A stretch of 33,778 nt of DNA from Vescimonas sanitatis (GTDB taxonomy: Bacteria > Bacillota > Clostridia > Oscillospirales > Oscillospiraceae). The translations under genes were made by a program, and so were the position numbers. The DNA lies in NCBI RefSeq assembly GCF_049060325.1, contig NZ_JBMGPW010000012.1, positions 1 to 33,778 of the forward strand. Direction: 5' to 3'. This document shows, one piece after another, positions 15,605-24,066 of this stretch (position 1 is its first letter; every line of letters begins with the position of its first letter). A model generated the notes under the pieces. That model ran no database searches. It saw only the letters and a list, made by a program, of their open reading frames with translations, and was not told the DNA's origin.

Positions 15605-16770
15605 TTTTCATCCTCCGGCAGAACAGAGAGGTATATGTTCCGGATCTCCTCTATCGTCAATTCTTTTCTGTTATTATCCAGGAGACGCCGCTGCTGGCCA
15701 CCGGCCTCCACTAAAAAGTCCAGGTCACTGCCTTTGACGCCGTACTGTTTCAAATTTGTCGGGATGTCCGTGTCGCGGATGACCTGCTCAATAGCATGGA
15801 GCAGATACAGTGATCGCTGTTCTATGGTTCCCGTGCGCTGTTCAGGAAATACAGTGTCACAGAGCTGTGCCATTTCCTGTGCACAGGCACTGCGGTTCAC
15901 CTTCATGACAGGGCTAAACAGAATGGCATTGGAAATGCCGTGGGCAATATGAAACTTTCCGCCCAGCGGATAGGACAACGCGTGAACGGCCGTTGTCCCG
16001 CTGGCGGTAATGGCGATCCCGCCATAATAGGCTGCCAGCAGCATGGCTTTCTTGGCATCCATGTCCTCCGGATCGCGGTAAGCTTTCACGATGTTGTGGA
16101 AAATCAGGCGCGCGCCTTCCCTTGCATAGAGGTCACTGAGAGGAGTGGCCTTCAAAGATGTGTAGCACTCCACAGCATGGGCCAGCGCATCCACTCCTGT
16201 AGCAGCTACGATAGCAGGCGGCAGATGGCGGATCATTTCAGGGTCCAGAATAGCATAATCAGGGATCATTTCGTCATTGACGATTCCTTTTTTTACGCTT
16301 TCCTCTGGAATGGCAACGATCGCGTTGCAGGTGGCCTCCGAGCCGGTCCCGCAGGTGGTCGGCAGAAACACTGTTTTGATCTGCTTATGGGCCAACGCGG
16401 GATCACGCAGAAGGTCCTTTATGGAATACGGAGCATTTTTCAATACGGAGCAGAGCTTTGCTGTGTCCATTACGCTGCCACCGCCGACGGCGACGATCAT
16501 GTCACATTGCAGGTCTTCAATGGTCTGGACTACGTCCTCAACATCCAGATAGCTGGGCTCCCGCTTAATATCCGTGTACAGGTGATACGCAGCACCGTTC
16601 AACTGCTCCAGTACGCGGGTGCATAAGCCTGTATCATAAACGCCGCGGTCTGTCAAAACAATGACTTTTTTGGCATTTTCTTTTTCTAAAATACCACTGA
16701 TTTTTTCTGTGGCATTTATGCCCAGATATGTGCATCCAGGGGTCTTTACGCTGCATATTGCTTTTGACAT
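15601..16770 (-). CDS. Iron-containing alcohol dehydrogenase
   Basis: Group III NAD(P)-dependent alcohol dehydrogenase, 389 residues. It has GGGSVMD (96-102) for the nucleotide, TTCGTGSEAT, and metal ligands Asp194 and His198 (GVDALAHA), His263 (VHALSYPLGG) and His277 (HGISNAI). It interconverts an alcohol and an aldehyde or keto acid in the cytosol. It is the first gene of the operon, facing the divergent regulator. It could reduce an aldehyde released by the DapA-like enzyme or carry out the first oxidation of the substrate. Confidence 0.92.
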   Translation of the reverse strand: MSKAICSVKTPGCTYLGINATEKISGILEKENAKKVIVLTDRGVYDTGLCTRVLEQLNGAAYHLYTDIKREPSYLDVEDVVQTIEDLQCDMIVAVGGGSVMDTAKLCSVLKNAPYSIKDLLRDPALAHKQIKTVFLPTTCGTGSEATCNAIVAIPEESVKKGIVNDEMIPDYAILDPEMIRHLPPAIVAATGVDALAHAVECYTSLKATPLSDLYAREGARLIFHNIVKAYRDPEDMDAKKAMLLAAYYGGIAITASGTTAVHALSYPLGGKFHIAHGISNAILFSPVMKVNRSACAQEMAQLCDTVFPEQRTGTIEQRSLYLLHAIEQVIRDTDIPTNLKQYGVKGSDLDFLVEAGGQQRRLLDNNRKELTIEEIRNIYLSVLPEDEK

Positions 16771-16791
16771 AACGATGCTCCTACTTTTAAT

Positions 16792-16819
16792 TTGACATTC
16801 GTTGTTCCGAAGTTATAAT
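16792..16819 (+). promoter_or_regulatory. Vegetative promoter of the PrpR-type regulator
   Basis: TTGACA (16792-16797), a 16-bp spacer and TATAAT (16814-16819), both exact consensus. The leader to the regulator ATG would be about 120 bases. I see no equally clear promoter for the operon on the minus strand of the 178-bp gap (a weak TTGTAA/AATCAT pair at most), and no sigma-54 GG-N10-GC site, which fits an operon that needs an activator. Confidence 0.75.
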
Positions 16820-16948
16820 AATGATTGCATGTATTGTTGCGTTTTACAAGGCGATTTCCCCTACCGCGCGTTTATATGTGAAACGAAATGTAAATAATCT
16901 GCAAAGCCAAACTTTTGATGTTTCAAAACAGAACAATTGGAGGCGCCT

Positions 16949-18703
16949 ATGTGTCGAATACTTGCCATCGCTCCCTATGAAAGTATGCGGAATCTGATTG
17001 TCAATCTGTGTGCAGACCGCCCCGAGATTCAGCTGACAGCTTTGGTCGGTGACTTGGAGGAGGGCGCCAAGCTGGTGCAGACGATCCCTTCGGAGGATTA
17101 CGATATTATCATCTCACGAGGTGGCACAGCCGAGATCATCCGCACTGTGACAAGTATTCCGGTCATTGATATTTCTCTGTCCAGCTATGATGTGCTCAGT
17201 ACGATCCGCCTGGTGGAAAATTATCCGGGCAAGTCTGCCATTGTTGCGTATCCCAGCATCAGCAAGATGGCGCGGCTGATTTGCGGCGTGTTGCAATCTG
17301 ACATTCCGGTGTATACGTTAGACTCCGCACAGCACCTGCACGGTTTGATACAGTCCTTGAATGCGCAGGGCTTTTCATTGATCATCGGCGATGCAGTTAC
17401 CACCGCATACGCCCAGCGCTGCTCGCTGGATGCTGTGCTGATCACCTCGGGCATCGAAAGCCTGGAGTCTACGCTGAATGAGGCACTTTACATCTATGAG
17501 CTGTTGTCTGTGCAGGGTGCCAAAGAGGGACTGCTCCGAAAAATCACGCAGGGCGGAAATACATACTATGCGATTCTCGACAGCAAAGGCAATTCTTGCT
17601 GGGAAAACGCTGCTTTAAAAGAAAAGCATAAGCTGCGGCAGTTTTTCAAAAACTTCATCACAACGGTATCTGCCTTGGAAAATCGAGACTTCTCCCGAAA
17701 AATAGGAGGCGAACAGTATGCGATCTCCTACGAATACAGCTATATCCACAATGAAAAATACTATCTGTTTACGGCGCAGCCGCTGCAAACAGATGGCGGC
17801 GAATCGCAGATCCTTACCGTCTATACCGCGAATGATATTTCCCCACACTACTTTACCAACTATGCAAACTCCTTTCTGCGCAGCGAAATTGAGCAATACG
17901 CTCTTGTCAACATCCCCATCCTCATTATCGGAGAGAGTGGTACGTCGAAAAACAAAGTCGCCAACGCTCTATACAGCAACAGTCCCTATAAGGAATGGCC
18001 GCTTTATGTGGTAAACTGCGCCAGGGCCACACCAAAATTCTGGCAGTCCTTCACCAACCAGCCAAATTCTGTCCTGTTTTCCCAGCGGATGACCATCTTC
18101 TTCCAGAACGCCGAGTGTTTGAGCGAAAGCCAATGCAGCGCACTCCTGCGGCATATACGCACGAATTCCGGAAATAAATATCTTTTTTCTGTCGTAACGG
18201 ACGGAAAAACAGCGGATGATATTCCTATCTGCCGATATGCCACCCAGGAGGAGTTCGTCTATCTGTGCCTTCCTCCGCTGCGGGACCGCATTCACGAGAT
18301 CCCGGCATTAGCGACCCTGTATACCAGCGAATTCAATACACAGCTGACTAAGCAGGTTATCGGTTTTTTGCCGGAAGCGTTGGATGTACTGATGGGTTAC
18401 TCCTGGCCAGGGAATCTGAATCAGTTCAGGCGCATCGTAAAAGAACTTATCCTGCAGACTGCAGGACCGTATATAACGGCGGATATGGTGCGGAATCTGC
18501 TGCGGCAGGAGGGCGCAGGAACATTTTCTGCATCTCCAGCAGAGAGCATCAATATCGACCAGCCGCTGGATGATATTATTTACGACGTGGTCTGCCGACA
18601 GCTTGCGCAGAGCAAGCAGAATCAAACAAAAGTCGCTGAAAAACTGGGAATCAGCCGGACTACACTCTGGCGGATCTTGCAGAGGAAGCGGAAGGACTCA
18701 TAG
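16949..18703 (+). CDS. PrpR-type regulator with degenerate AAA+ domain
   Basis: A 584-residue regulator divergent from the catabolic operon. Residues ~1-190 form a PrpR_N sensor (IISRGGTAEIIRT, PVIDISLSSYDVL). A PAS-like linker lies at ~195-300, an AAA+ domain at ~310-520 and a Fis-type HTH at ~557-578 (QTKVAEKLGISRTTLWRILQ). The AAA+ part is damaged: Walker A reads GESGTSKNK (Lys334 kept, Gly lost), Walker B has QN in place of DE (near 386), and the GAFTGA loop that touches sigma-54 is missing, while LRDRIHEIP and WPGNLNQ remain. So it probably cannot drive sigma-54 and acts as a ligand-sensing regulator for the main polymerase. ATG 16949 follows GGAGG; an upstream TTG is possible but unlikely. 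Confidence 0.85.
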   Translation: MCRILAIAPYESMRNLIVNLCADRPEIQLTALVGDLEEGAKLVQTIPSEDYDIIISRGGTAEIIRTVTSIPVIDISLSSYDVLSTIRLVENYPGKSAIVAYPSISKMARLICGVLQSDIPVYTLDSAQHLHGLIQSLNAQGFSLIIGDAVTTAYAQRCSLDAVLITSGIESLESTLNEALYIYELLSVQGAKEGLLRKITQGGNTYYAILDSKGNSCWENAALKEKHKLRQFFKNFITTVSALENRDFSRKIGGEQYAISYEYSYIHNEKYYLFTAQPLQTDGGESQILTVYTANDISPHYFTNYANSFLRSEIEQYALVNIPILIIGESGTSKNKVANALYSNSPYKEWPLYVVNCARATPKFWQSFTNQPNSVLFSQRMTIFFQNAECLSESQCSALLRHIRTNSGNKYLFSVVTDGKTADDIPICRYATQEEFVYLCLPPLRDRIHEIPALATLYTSEFNTQLTKQVIGFLPEALDVLMGYSWPGNLNQFRRIVKELILQTAGPYITADMVRNLLRQEGAGTFSASPAESINIDQPLDDIIYDVVCRQLAQSKQNQTKVAEKLGISRTTLWRILQRKRKDS

Positions 18704-18735
18704 GTGACCTGAAGGACACACGAAGACTGGAATGA

Positions 18736-18873
18736 CATGCGAAAGCCAACGCCTTGTCTTTTATCACATTAGCCTTGGAGCATAACTGGAACTGTGTGCA
18801 ATACACCAAAGGCCACCCTGTGCTGAAGATCGGCAGCCGCACCGTGATACCGAGGGACAAGCTGTGCAAGTAG
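18736..18873 (+). pseudogene. Excisionase-like fragment
   Basis: About 45 codons before TAG at 18871. The end reads GHPVLKIGSRTVIPRDKL, the typical tail of small excisionase/MerR-like HTH proteins of mobile elements. The HTH start is missing and no start codon is visible. It abuts an integrase fragment on the other strand. Confidence 0.45.
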
Positions 18874-18889
18874 ATCGATGCAACACGGT

Positions 18890-19129
18890 CCAATTTGTTG
18901 CCAACCCGCTTTTTCTCATTGAAACGATCATACCGTCAATGTCGGTTTGCGTCAGGTCGGAAAACGACTTCTCTATATCAATGTGCCTGCTGATGGAGTG
19001 GAAATGTGCATGGTAGTTTTTGATGGTCGGTTCGGTAAGACCTTTTGCGGTCTGAGCGACCACAAATTCGTCAAATGCCCTTTTCATGGACAGCGTTGTT
19101 TGCGGTATGCGTTTTATTTTGCGGTTCAT
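18890..19129 (-). pseudogene. Tyrosine integrase, N-terminal fragment
   Basis: About 80 codons of the core-binding domain of a tyrosine recombinase: MKRAFDEFVVAQTAKGLTEP, TIKNYHAHFHSISRHIDIEK, then DIDGMIVSMRKSGLATN. Homology stops near 18890 and the catalytic domain is gone. The ATG and GGAGGTC ribosome site are intact. Together with the nearby tRNA-Thr gene, this looks like the end of an island that used the tRNA as target. Confidence 0.75.
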
Positions 19130-19131
19130 CG

Positions 19132-19180
19132 TTAGACCTCCTGCGTCCCTGAGTTTAGGTGGGGAACGCAGGAGGTCTAA
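19132..19180 (-). promoter_or_regulatory. Hairpin that hides the integrase ribosome site
   Basis: A 15-bp perfect inverted repeat (TTAGACCTCCTGCGT, 19132-19146, with 19166-19180), extended by CCC/GGG across a one-base bulge. On the minus strand the arm nearest the gene carries AGGAGGTC just before the integrase ATG, so the fold would block translation. It may equally be a recombinase binding site. Confidence 0.55.
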
Positions 19181-19197
19181 AATTTTGATGAAAACAA

Positions 19198-19235
19198 GAA
19201 AAAACCCTTGAAATCATTGCGATTCCAAGGGTTTT
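19198..19235 (-). terminator. Terminator of tRNA-Thr
   Basis: AAAACCCTTG and CAAGGGTTTT pair across a 15-base loop, with a T-run on the minus strand. The stem starts at the tRNA CCA end. Confidence 0.75.
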
Positions 19236-19310
19236 GGAGCTTGTGGCCGGATTCGAACCGGCGACCTGCTCATTACGAGTGAGCTGCTCTGCCAGCTGAG
19301 CCACACAAGC
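19235..19310 (-). tRNA. tRNA-Thr (anticodon CGT)
   Basis: A 76-nt cloverleaf: acceptor GCTTGTG/CACAAGC, D-arm GCTC/GAGC, anticodon stem GCTCA/TGAGC with loop CTCGTAA (anticodon CGT at 19275-19277, reads ACG), T-arm GCCGG-TTCGAAT-CCGGC, discriminator T and an encoded CCA (19235-19237). Its 3' end is repeated at 2908-2925. Confidence 0.95.
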
Positions 19311-19325
19311 ATCAACGCAGATGGT

Positions 19326-19354
19326 AGTATAGCACATTTTGCCGGCGCCGTCAA
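19326..19354 (-). promoter_or_regulatory. tRNA-Thr promoter
   Basis: On the minus strand there is TTGACG (19349-19354), a 17-bp spacer and TATACT (19326-19331), about 15 bases before the tRNA. Confidence 0.8.
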
Positions 19355-19855
19355 CCGCTTTTCCGGTGAAGAGAGCCTTTTTCTGCTCCGCCTACTTCCG
19401 AAGTGGGTACGTACCGGGAATGGCAATACATAATGTAATCGATTGCTGACAACGGCCGCAGATCTTCCGGAAAAGTAAGGAAAACGCCGCTGGCGGTGCG
19501 CTGCGCGGCGGCGGGCACTTACGGGAAATCCCCCGCATATTTTCCCGTTCCGGTATACTTTTCACACAAAACAGCACGCCGGCAGCAACCCGAAGGCCTT
19601 TACGTTAATTTGACATAATTCTACATGACATAATTTTTACAATGAGTTATCCACAGTTTCCACCACTTTTTCCACACTGCGAAAATCCTTTTAAATACGC
19701 TGAATTTTCTTGTTATGGAAGAAAATGTAAGTACCGAAAAACACCTCTTTCACCCACGAAACACACGCCGTTAACTTAACATAATGTCATATCATGGAGA
19801 AGAACGAAGGATATAGGCGTGATGATTTCCATAACACCGCCGACGACGGTTGGTT
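19355..19855. other. 500-bp gene-free stretch with DnaA-box-like sites
   Basis: No gene is supported. TTATCCACA (19647-19655, exact DnaA box) and TTTTCCACA (19668-19676) are 21 bp apart, with a weaker TTTCCACCA between them. TGACATAATT occurs twice (19611-19620, 19626-19635) and ACATAAT again at 19779-19785. The rest is AT-richer than neighbours. This resembles a DnaA-binding or replication-control site, yet dnaA and dnaN are absent, so I do not call an origin. Confidence 0.4.
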
Positions 19856-19887
19856 GACAAAAAGCACCCCCGAAAACGGGGGTGCTT
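19856..19887 (-). terminator. Terminator of the polA-rimI-tsaD operon
   Basis: An 11-bp perfect stem (AAGCACCCCCG, loop AAAA on the + strand) with a T5 run on the minus strand, just past the tsaD stop. Confidence 0.9.
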
Positions 19888-19889
19888 GG

Positions 19890-20906
19890 TCACAGTAGGG
19901 GTGCGCCCAGGTCCATGGTGGCGTAGGCGTTGAGGTCGAGCCCGGCGGTGCGGCCCGCCTGATACTCGTAGTAGCCTTGGGCACCGATCATGGCGCCGTT
20001 GTCGCCGCACCACTTCAGCGGCGGCAGATAGAGTTGTACGCCCGCCTCCCGACAGGCGGCCTGCAGGTCGGCGCGGATAACGGAGTTGGCGGCCACGCCG
20101 CCGGCGGCCACCAGGGTCCTGCGGCCGGTAAGCTCCAGGGCGCGCATGGCGCGGGGCACCAGTTCCCCGGACACGGCGCGGGCAAAGTCCCGGGCAAGTG
20201 CCGGGGCGTCCAGCGGATCGCCCTTCTGCTGGGCGTTGTGCGCCAGGTTCACCACAGCGGTCTTCAGGCCGGAAAAACTCATGTCCAACTCTGCCCCGGC
20301 CACATGGGCGCTGGGCAGGTCGTACACGCCGCCTGCGGACTGCTGCGCCAGCTGGTCCATAGGCCTGCCGCCGGGGTAGGGGAGCCCCAGCACCCGCGCC
20401 GCCTTGTCGAAGCATTCGCCAGCGGCATCGTCACGGGTGGCACCCAGCACGGTCATATCGGTGTAGTCCGCCACATCCACGATCAGCGTATTGCCGCCGG
20501 AGATGGCCAGCGCCACGAAGGGCGGCTCCAGCTCCGGAAAGGCCAGATAGTTGGCGGCGATGTGTCCCCGCACATGGTGCACCGGGATCAGGGGCACACC
20601 CAGCGCGTAGGCGGCGGATTTGGCAAAGCTGACGCCCACCAGCACCGCGCCGATGAGCCCCGGTGCGTAGGTGACGGCCACGGCATCGATGTCCTTTTTG
20701 GCCAGTCCGGCGTCGGCCAACGCCTTGTCCGTCAGGGCAGCGATGGCCTGTACGTGCTTGCGGGAGGCGATCTCCGGCACCACGCCGCCATAGAGGGCGT
20801 GCATATCCGCCTGGGACAATATGGCGTCGGACAGCAGCGCCCGCCCGTCCCGGACCACGGCCACCGCTGTCTCGTCGCAGGAGGACTCGAAAGCTAATAT
20901 GTTCAT
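19890..20906 (-). CDS. tsaD: TsaD, tRNA threonylcarbamoyltransferase
   Basis: Catalytic subunit that moves the threonylcarbamoyl group from its adenylate to A37 of tRNAs reading ANN codons, working with TsaB and TsaE. 338 residues, the normal size. The metal motif HxxxH is His111 and His115 (HVRGH), with ISGGNTLI, CFDKAARVLGLPYPGG, GGVAANS and CGDNGAMI. The start MNILAFESSCDET overlaps the rimI stop (ATGA) and follows GGAGG; the longer frame upstream is only rimI DNA read in another frame. tsaB and tsaE are not in the window. Confidence 0.96.
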   Translation of the reverse strand: MNILAFESSCDETAVAVVRDGRALLSDAILSQADMHALYGGVVPEIASRKHVQAIAALTDKALADAGLAKKDIDAVAVTYAPGLIGAVLVGVSFAKSAAYALGVPLIPVHHVRGHIAANYLAFPELEPPFVALAISGGNTLIVDVADYTDMTVLGATRDDAAGECFDKAARVLGLPYPGGRPMDQLAQQSAGGVYDLPSAHVAGAELDMSFSGLKTAVVNLAHNAQQKGDPLDAPALARDFARAVSGELVPRAMRALELTGRRTLVAAGGVAANSVIRADLQAACREAGVQLYLPPLKWCGDNGAMIGAQGYYEYQAGRTAGLDLNAYATMDLGAPLL

Positions 20907-21370
20907 TGCGCCGCCTCCTCCGTGTAGTATTTCGTCAGGATCAGGGCATCCTCCTTGGGTAGGTCGTAATAGTTGCGGCGGCGGCCCACCTCGCGGAAGC
21001 CGAAGCCCTGATACAGCGCGATAGCCGCGGTGTTGGAGGGCCGCACCTCCAGCGTCAGGAACGCCAACTGATTGCCGCGGGCAAAGTTGTCGAATACCTG
21101 CAAGAGCTGGGCCGCCACGCCCTGCCGGCGACGGGAGGGGTCCACCGCTACATTGGTGATATAGCCCTCGTCGGCGGCTACCAGCAATCCCGCGTAGCCG
21201 ATAACTTTCTCCGTCTCCGGCTCCAACGCCACCAAAAAGGCCGCGCACTGGTTGTCCAGCTCCTCGGCCAACATCTGCCGGGACCAGGGGCGGGAGAAGC
21301 AGGCCAGCTCCAGCGCCGCCACGTCGTTCAAATGCTCCGCCGCCATGGGTACGATCTTGATGTGTTTCAT
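20903..21370 (-). CDS. rimI: RimI-type protein N-acetyltransferase
   Basis: A 155-residue GNAT acetyltransferase, acetyl-CoA dependent. The CoA loop is RRRQGVAAQLL and the C-terminal part has SNTAAIALYQGFGFREVGRR. RimI acetylates the N-terminus of ribosomal protein S18 and is commonly placed beside tsaD, as here, with overlapping codons. Confidence 0.92.
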   Translation of the reverse strand: MKHIKIVPMAAEHLNDVAALELACFSRPWSRQMLAEELDNQCAAFLVALEPETEKVIGYAGLLVAADEGYITNVAVDPSRRRQGVAAQLLQVFDNFARGNQLAFLTLEVRPSNTAAIALYQGFGFREVGRRRNYYDLPKEDALILTKYYTEEAAQ

Positions 21371-21374
21371 AGCT

Positions 21375-24032
21375 TTATCCCTTCGCCTCCAGCCAGTTTT
21401 TTCCGCAGTGGGCGTCCACCGTCAGGGGAACGGACAGCACGGCGGCGTGTTCCATCTCCTCCGTGAGGATATGCTTCACCTGCGCCTGCTCCTCCGCCGG
21501 GCACTCGGCGATCAGCTCGTCGTGGACCTGCATCAGCAGCCGGGCACGCAGGCCCTCCCGCTTCAGCCGGTCATGCACACGCACCATCGCCAGCTTCATG
21601 ATATCGGCGGCGCTGCCCTGCACCGGCATATTCAGCGCCACCCGCTTGCCGAATTCCCGCAGGTTGAAATTGCTGCTCTTCAGCTCCGGCAGGGGGCGGC
21701 GGCGGTGCATCATGGTCTGTACGTAGCCGTCCTGCTCCGCCTGCGCCACTACGTCGGTCATATACTGCCGCAGGGTACTGTACGTCTCGAAATAGCGGTC
21801 CATGTATGCCTTGGCCTCCGCCACGGTGACGCCGATGTCCTGGGCCAGTGCAAAGGCGGAGATGCCGTACACAATGCCGAAATTCACCGCCTTGGCCCGG
21901 CGGCGCAGCTCCGGCGTCACATCCTCCTCCGGCACGTGGAAGACCTTGGAGGCGGTGGCAGTGTGGAAGTCCGCACCGGACAGGAATGACGCCTGCATGA
22001 CCTTATCGCCGGACATATGCGCCAGCAGGCGCAACTCGATCTGGGAGTAGTCCGCATCCACCAGCACACAGCCCTCCGCCGCCGTGAACATCCGCCGCAG
22101 CTGGCTGCCCAGCTCGGTGCGGGTGGGGATATTCTGCAAATTCGGCTCCGTGGAGCTGAGCCGCCCGGTGGCGGTGACGGTCATTTGGAAGCTGGTGCGT
22201 ATCCGGCCGTCCATATCGATGACCTTCATCAGCCCGTCCACATAGGTACTCTTCAGCTTTGTATACTGGCGGAAGCACAGTACGTCGTCCACGATGGGAT
22301 AGGCGTAACGCAGCTTTTCCAGCACATCGGCGTTGGTGGACCAGCCGGTCTTCGTCTTTTTGCCGTGGGGCAGCTGCAATTTCTCGAACAGGATATACCC
22401 CAGCTGCTTGGGGGAGTTGATATTGAAAGTCTCTCCGGCGGCATCGTAGATAGCCTGCTCCACGCGGTCCGTGGTCTTCTGCAGAGCTGCGCCGAAATCC
22501 GCCAGGGCGTCCCGGTCCACCAGGAAACCAGCTGTTTCCATATCCGCCAGCACCCGGCACAGAGGCAGCTCCACATTATAATACAATTCCTCCATCTCCA
22601 GCTCCCGCAGCTTGGGCGCGAGCGTCCCGTGCAGGGCGGACACGGCGGCGGTGTAGCTGATAAGCGCCGTCTGGGCGGCGATGTTCTCCCCAACCAGGGG
22701 ATTGAAGGCATCCGCCGTCAGATGGTCGGGCTGGGGCAGCTGCTCGTTATAGTAGGTGACAAACAGCCGCTGCAGATCGTAGCTGCCGGCGGTGGCGTCT
22801 ACCAGATAGGCGGCCAGCACCGTGTCGAAGATGAAACCATCGGCGGGCAGTCCCTGGGCCAGCAGGGAACGCATCATGTCCTTGACATTGTGGCCAACCT
22901 TCCGGATATCCGGCGCAAACAGGGCGGACAGCAGCGCCCGCCAATCACCGGCATATCGGTTGACATAAATTTCAACCATCAGAGAGCTGTCTGCCCCGGT
23001 CTCGCATTCCACCGCCAGCGCCGCCAGATCCGGTGTACCGTATACGGTCACGTATGCCGCCTCGCGCCACAGGGCCAGGCACGCCTCGGCACGCTCGGCC
23101 GTCTCCAGTATTTCCGCCTCCGCGGTATATGTGGGCAGCTCCTCTGCCACGCAGGCCGGGGAGAGCTGGTATTTATCGATGAGCTTCTGGAATTCCAGCT
23201 TCAAAAACAGGTCATACAGCTCCGGCTTGAAGGGCTGGCGCAGGTTAGCCTCCGGGTCGAAGTCAAGCGGCGCATTTGTGTCGATGGTGGCCAGCCAGTA
23301 GCTGTGGCGGGCAGAGGCCTCGCCTTCCTTGAGTTTACATAAAAATCCGGGCTTCAGGGGCACGCTGTCGATGTTCGCGTACACGGCGTCAATGGAGCCA
23401 TATTGCTGTACCAGCGCCATGGCGGTCTTTTCACCAATGCCGGGCACGCCGGGGATATTGTCGCTGCTGTCGCCGGCCAGGGCCTTCAGGTCGATCATGT
23501 GGATGGGGTCAAAGCCATACTCCGCCCGGAAAGTGGATTCGGTCATGCAGCGGTCGCTGTCCAGTCCCTTGCCGCCGGTCAGCAGACGCACATGGGTGTG
23601 GGCGGTGATCAGCTGCAAGCTGTCGCGGTCGCCGGTGGCGATGGTGCAGTCCCATCCGGCGGCCTCGCACTTGCGGCTGATCGTGCCGATCAGGTCATCG
23701 GCCTCGTAGCCGGACAGCTCATAGCAGGGCACGGACATGGCGTCGAGCACCTGCTTCAGCGGCAGCATCTGTTCGGCCAGCTCCTCGGGCATACCCTTGC
23801 GGTTGGCCTTATAGGCCGCGTCGGCCTTGTGCCGGAATGTTGGCTCCCGCCGGTCAAAGGCAGCGCACACGGCGTCCGGCTTCTCCTGGTCCAGCAGCTT
23901 CTGCAGCATGGTGACAAAGCCGTAAATGGCGTTTGTGTGCAGCCCCTGCCGTGTGGTCAGCAGGCGCGCCTTTCCGACGCCGTAATAGGCGCGGTTGACG
24001 ATACTGTTGCCGTCGAGAACCATCAGTTTCAT
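21375..24032 (-). CDS. polA: DNA polymerase I
   Basis: An 885-residue PolI for repair and Okazaki fragment processing. The 5' nuclease domain covers ~1-290 (GYEADDLIGT, ATGDRDSLQL, GDSSDNIPGVPGIGEKTA). The 3'-5' exonuclease-like region at ~300-470 lacks the DxE metal motif, so proofreading is probably absent, as in Bacillus PolI. The polymerase domain has motif A (DADYSQIELRLLAHMSGD), motif B (RRRAKAVNFGIVYG) and motif C (MQVHDELIAE). GGAGG precedes the ATG. rimI follows after four bases. Confidence 0.96.
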   Translation of the reverse strand: MKLMVLDGNSIVNRAYYGVGKARLLTTRQGLHTNAIYGFVTMLQKLLDQEKPDAVCAAFDRREPTFRHKADAAYKANRKGMPEELAEQMLPLKQVLDAMSVPCYELSGYEADDLIGTISRKCEAAGWDCTIATGDRDSLQLITAHTHVRLLTGGKGLDSDRCMTESTFRAEYGFDPIHMIDLKALAGDSSDNIPGVPGIGEKTAMALVQQYGSIDAVYANIDSVPLKPGFLCKLKEGEASARHSYWLATIDTNAPLDFDPEANLRQPFKPELYDLFLKLEFQKLIDKYQLSPACVAEELPTYTAEAEILETAERAEACLALWREAAYVTVYGTPDLAALAVECETGADSSLMVEIYVNRYAGDWRALLSALFAPDIRKVGHNVKDMMRSLLAQGLPADGFIFDTVLAAYLVDATAGSYDLQRLFVTYYNEQLPQPDHLTADAFNPLVGENIAAQTALISYTAAVSALHGTLAPKLRELEMEELYYNVELPLCRVLADMETAGFLVDRDALADFGAALQKTTDRVEQAIYDAAGETFNINSPKQLGYILFEKLQLPHGKKTKTGWSTNADVLEKLRYAYPIVDDVLCFRQYTKLKSTYVDGLMKVIDMDGRIRTSFQMTVTATGRLSSTEPNLQNIPTRTELGSQLRRMFTAAEGCVLVDADYSQIELRLLAHMSGDKVMQASFLSGADFHTATASKVFHVPEEDVTPELRRRAKAVNFGIVYGISAFALAQDIGVTVAEAKAYMDRYFETYSTLRQYMTDVVAQAEQDGYVQTMMHRRRPLPELKSSNFNLREFGKRVALNMPVQGSAADIMKLAMVRVHDRLKREGLRARLLMQVHDELIAECPAEEQAQVKHILTEEMEHAAVLSVPLTVDAHCGKNWLEAKG

Positions 24033-24066
24033 AGGTGAGCCTCCGTTTTGTGATCGTTTTCAATTT

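Noticed and set aside
19609..19785. Chromosomal origin oriC
   Set aside because: Only two good DnaA boxes and no dnaA, dnaN, recF or rpmH nearby; kept only as a weak regulatory site.
19890..21248. TsaD with a 114-residue N-terminal extension
   Set aside because: The extension is the rimI gene read in another frame; the real start overlaps the rimI stop.
22017..23342. 441-codon plus-strand frame opposite polA
   Set aside because: Shadow frame with no domain and skewed Gln/His/Gly content.
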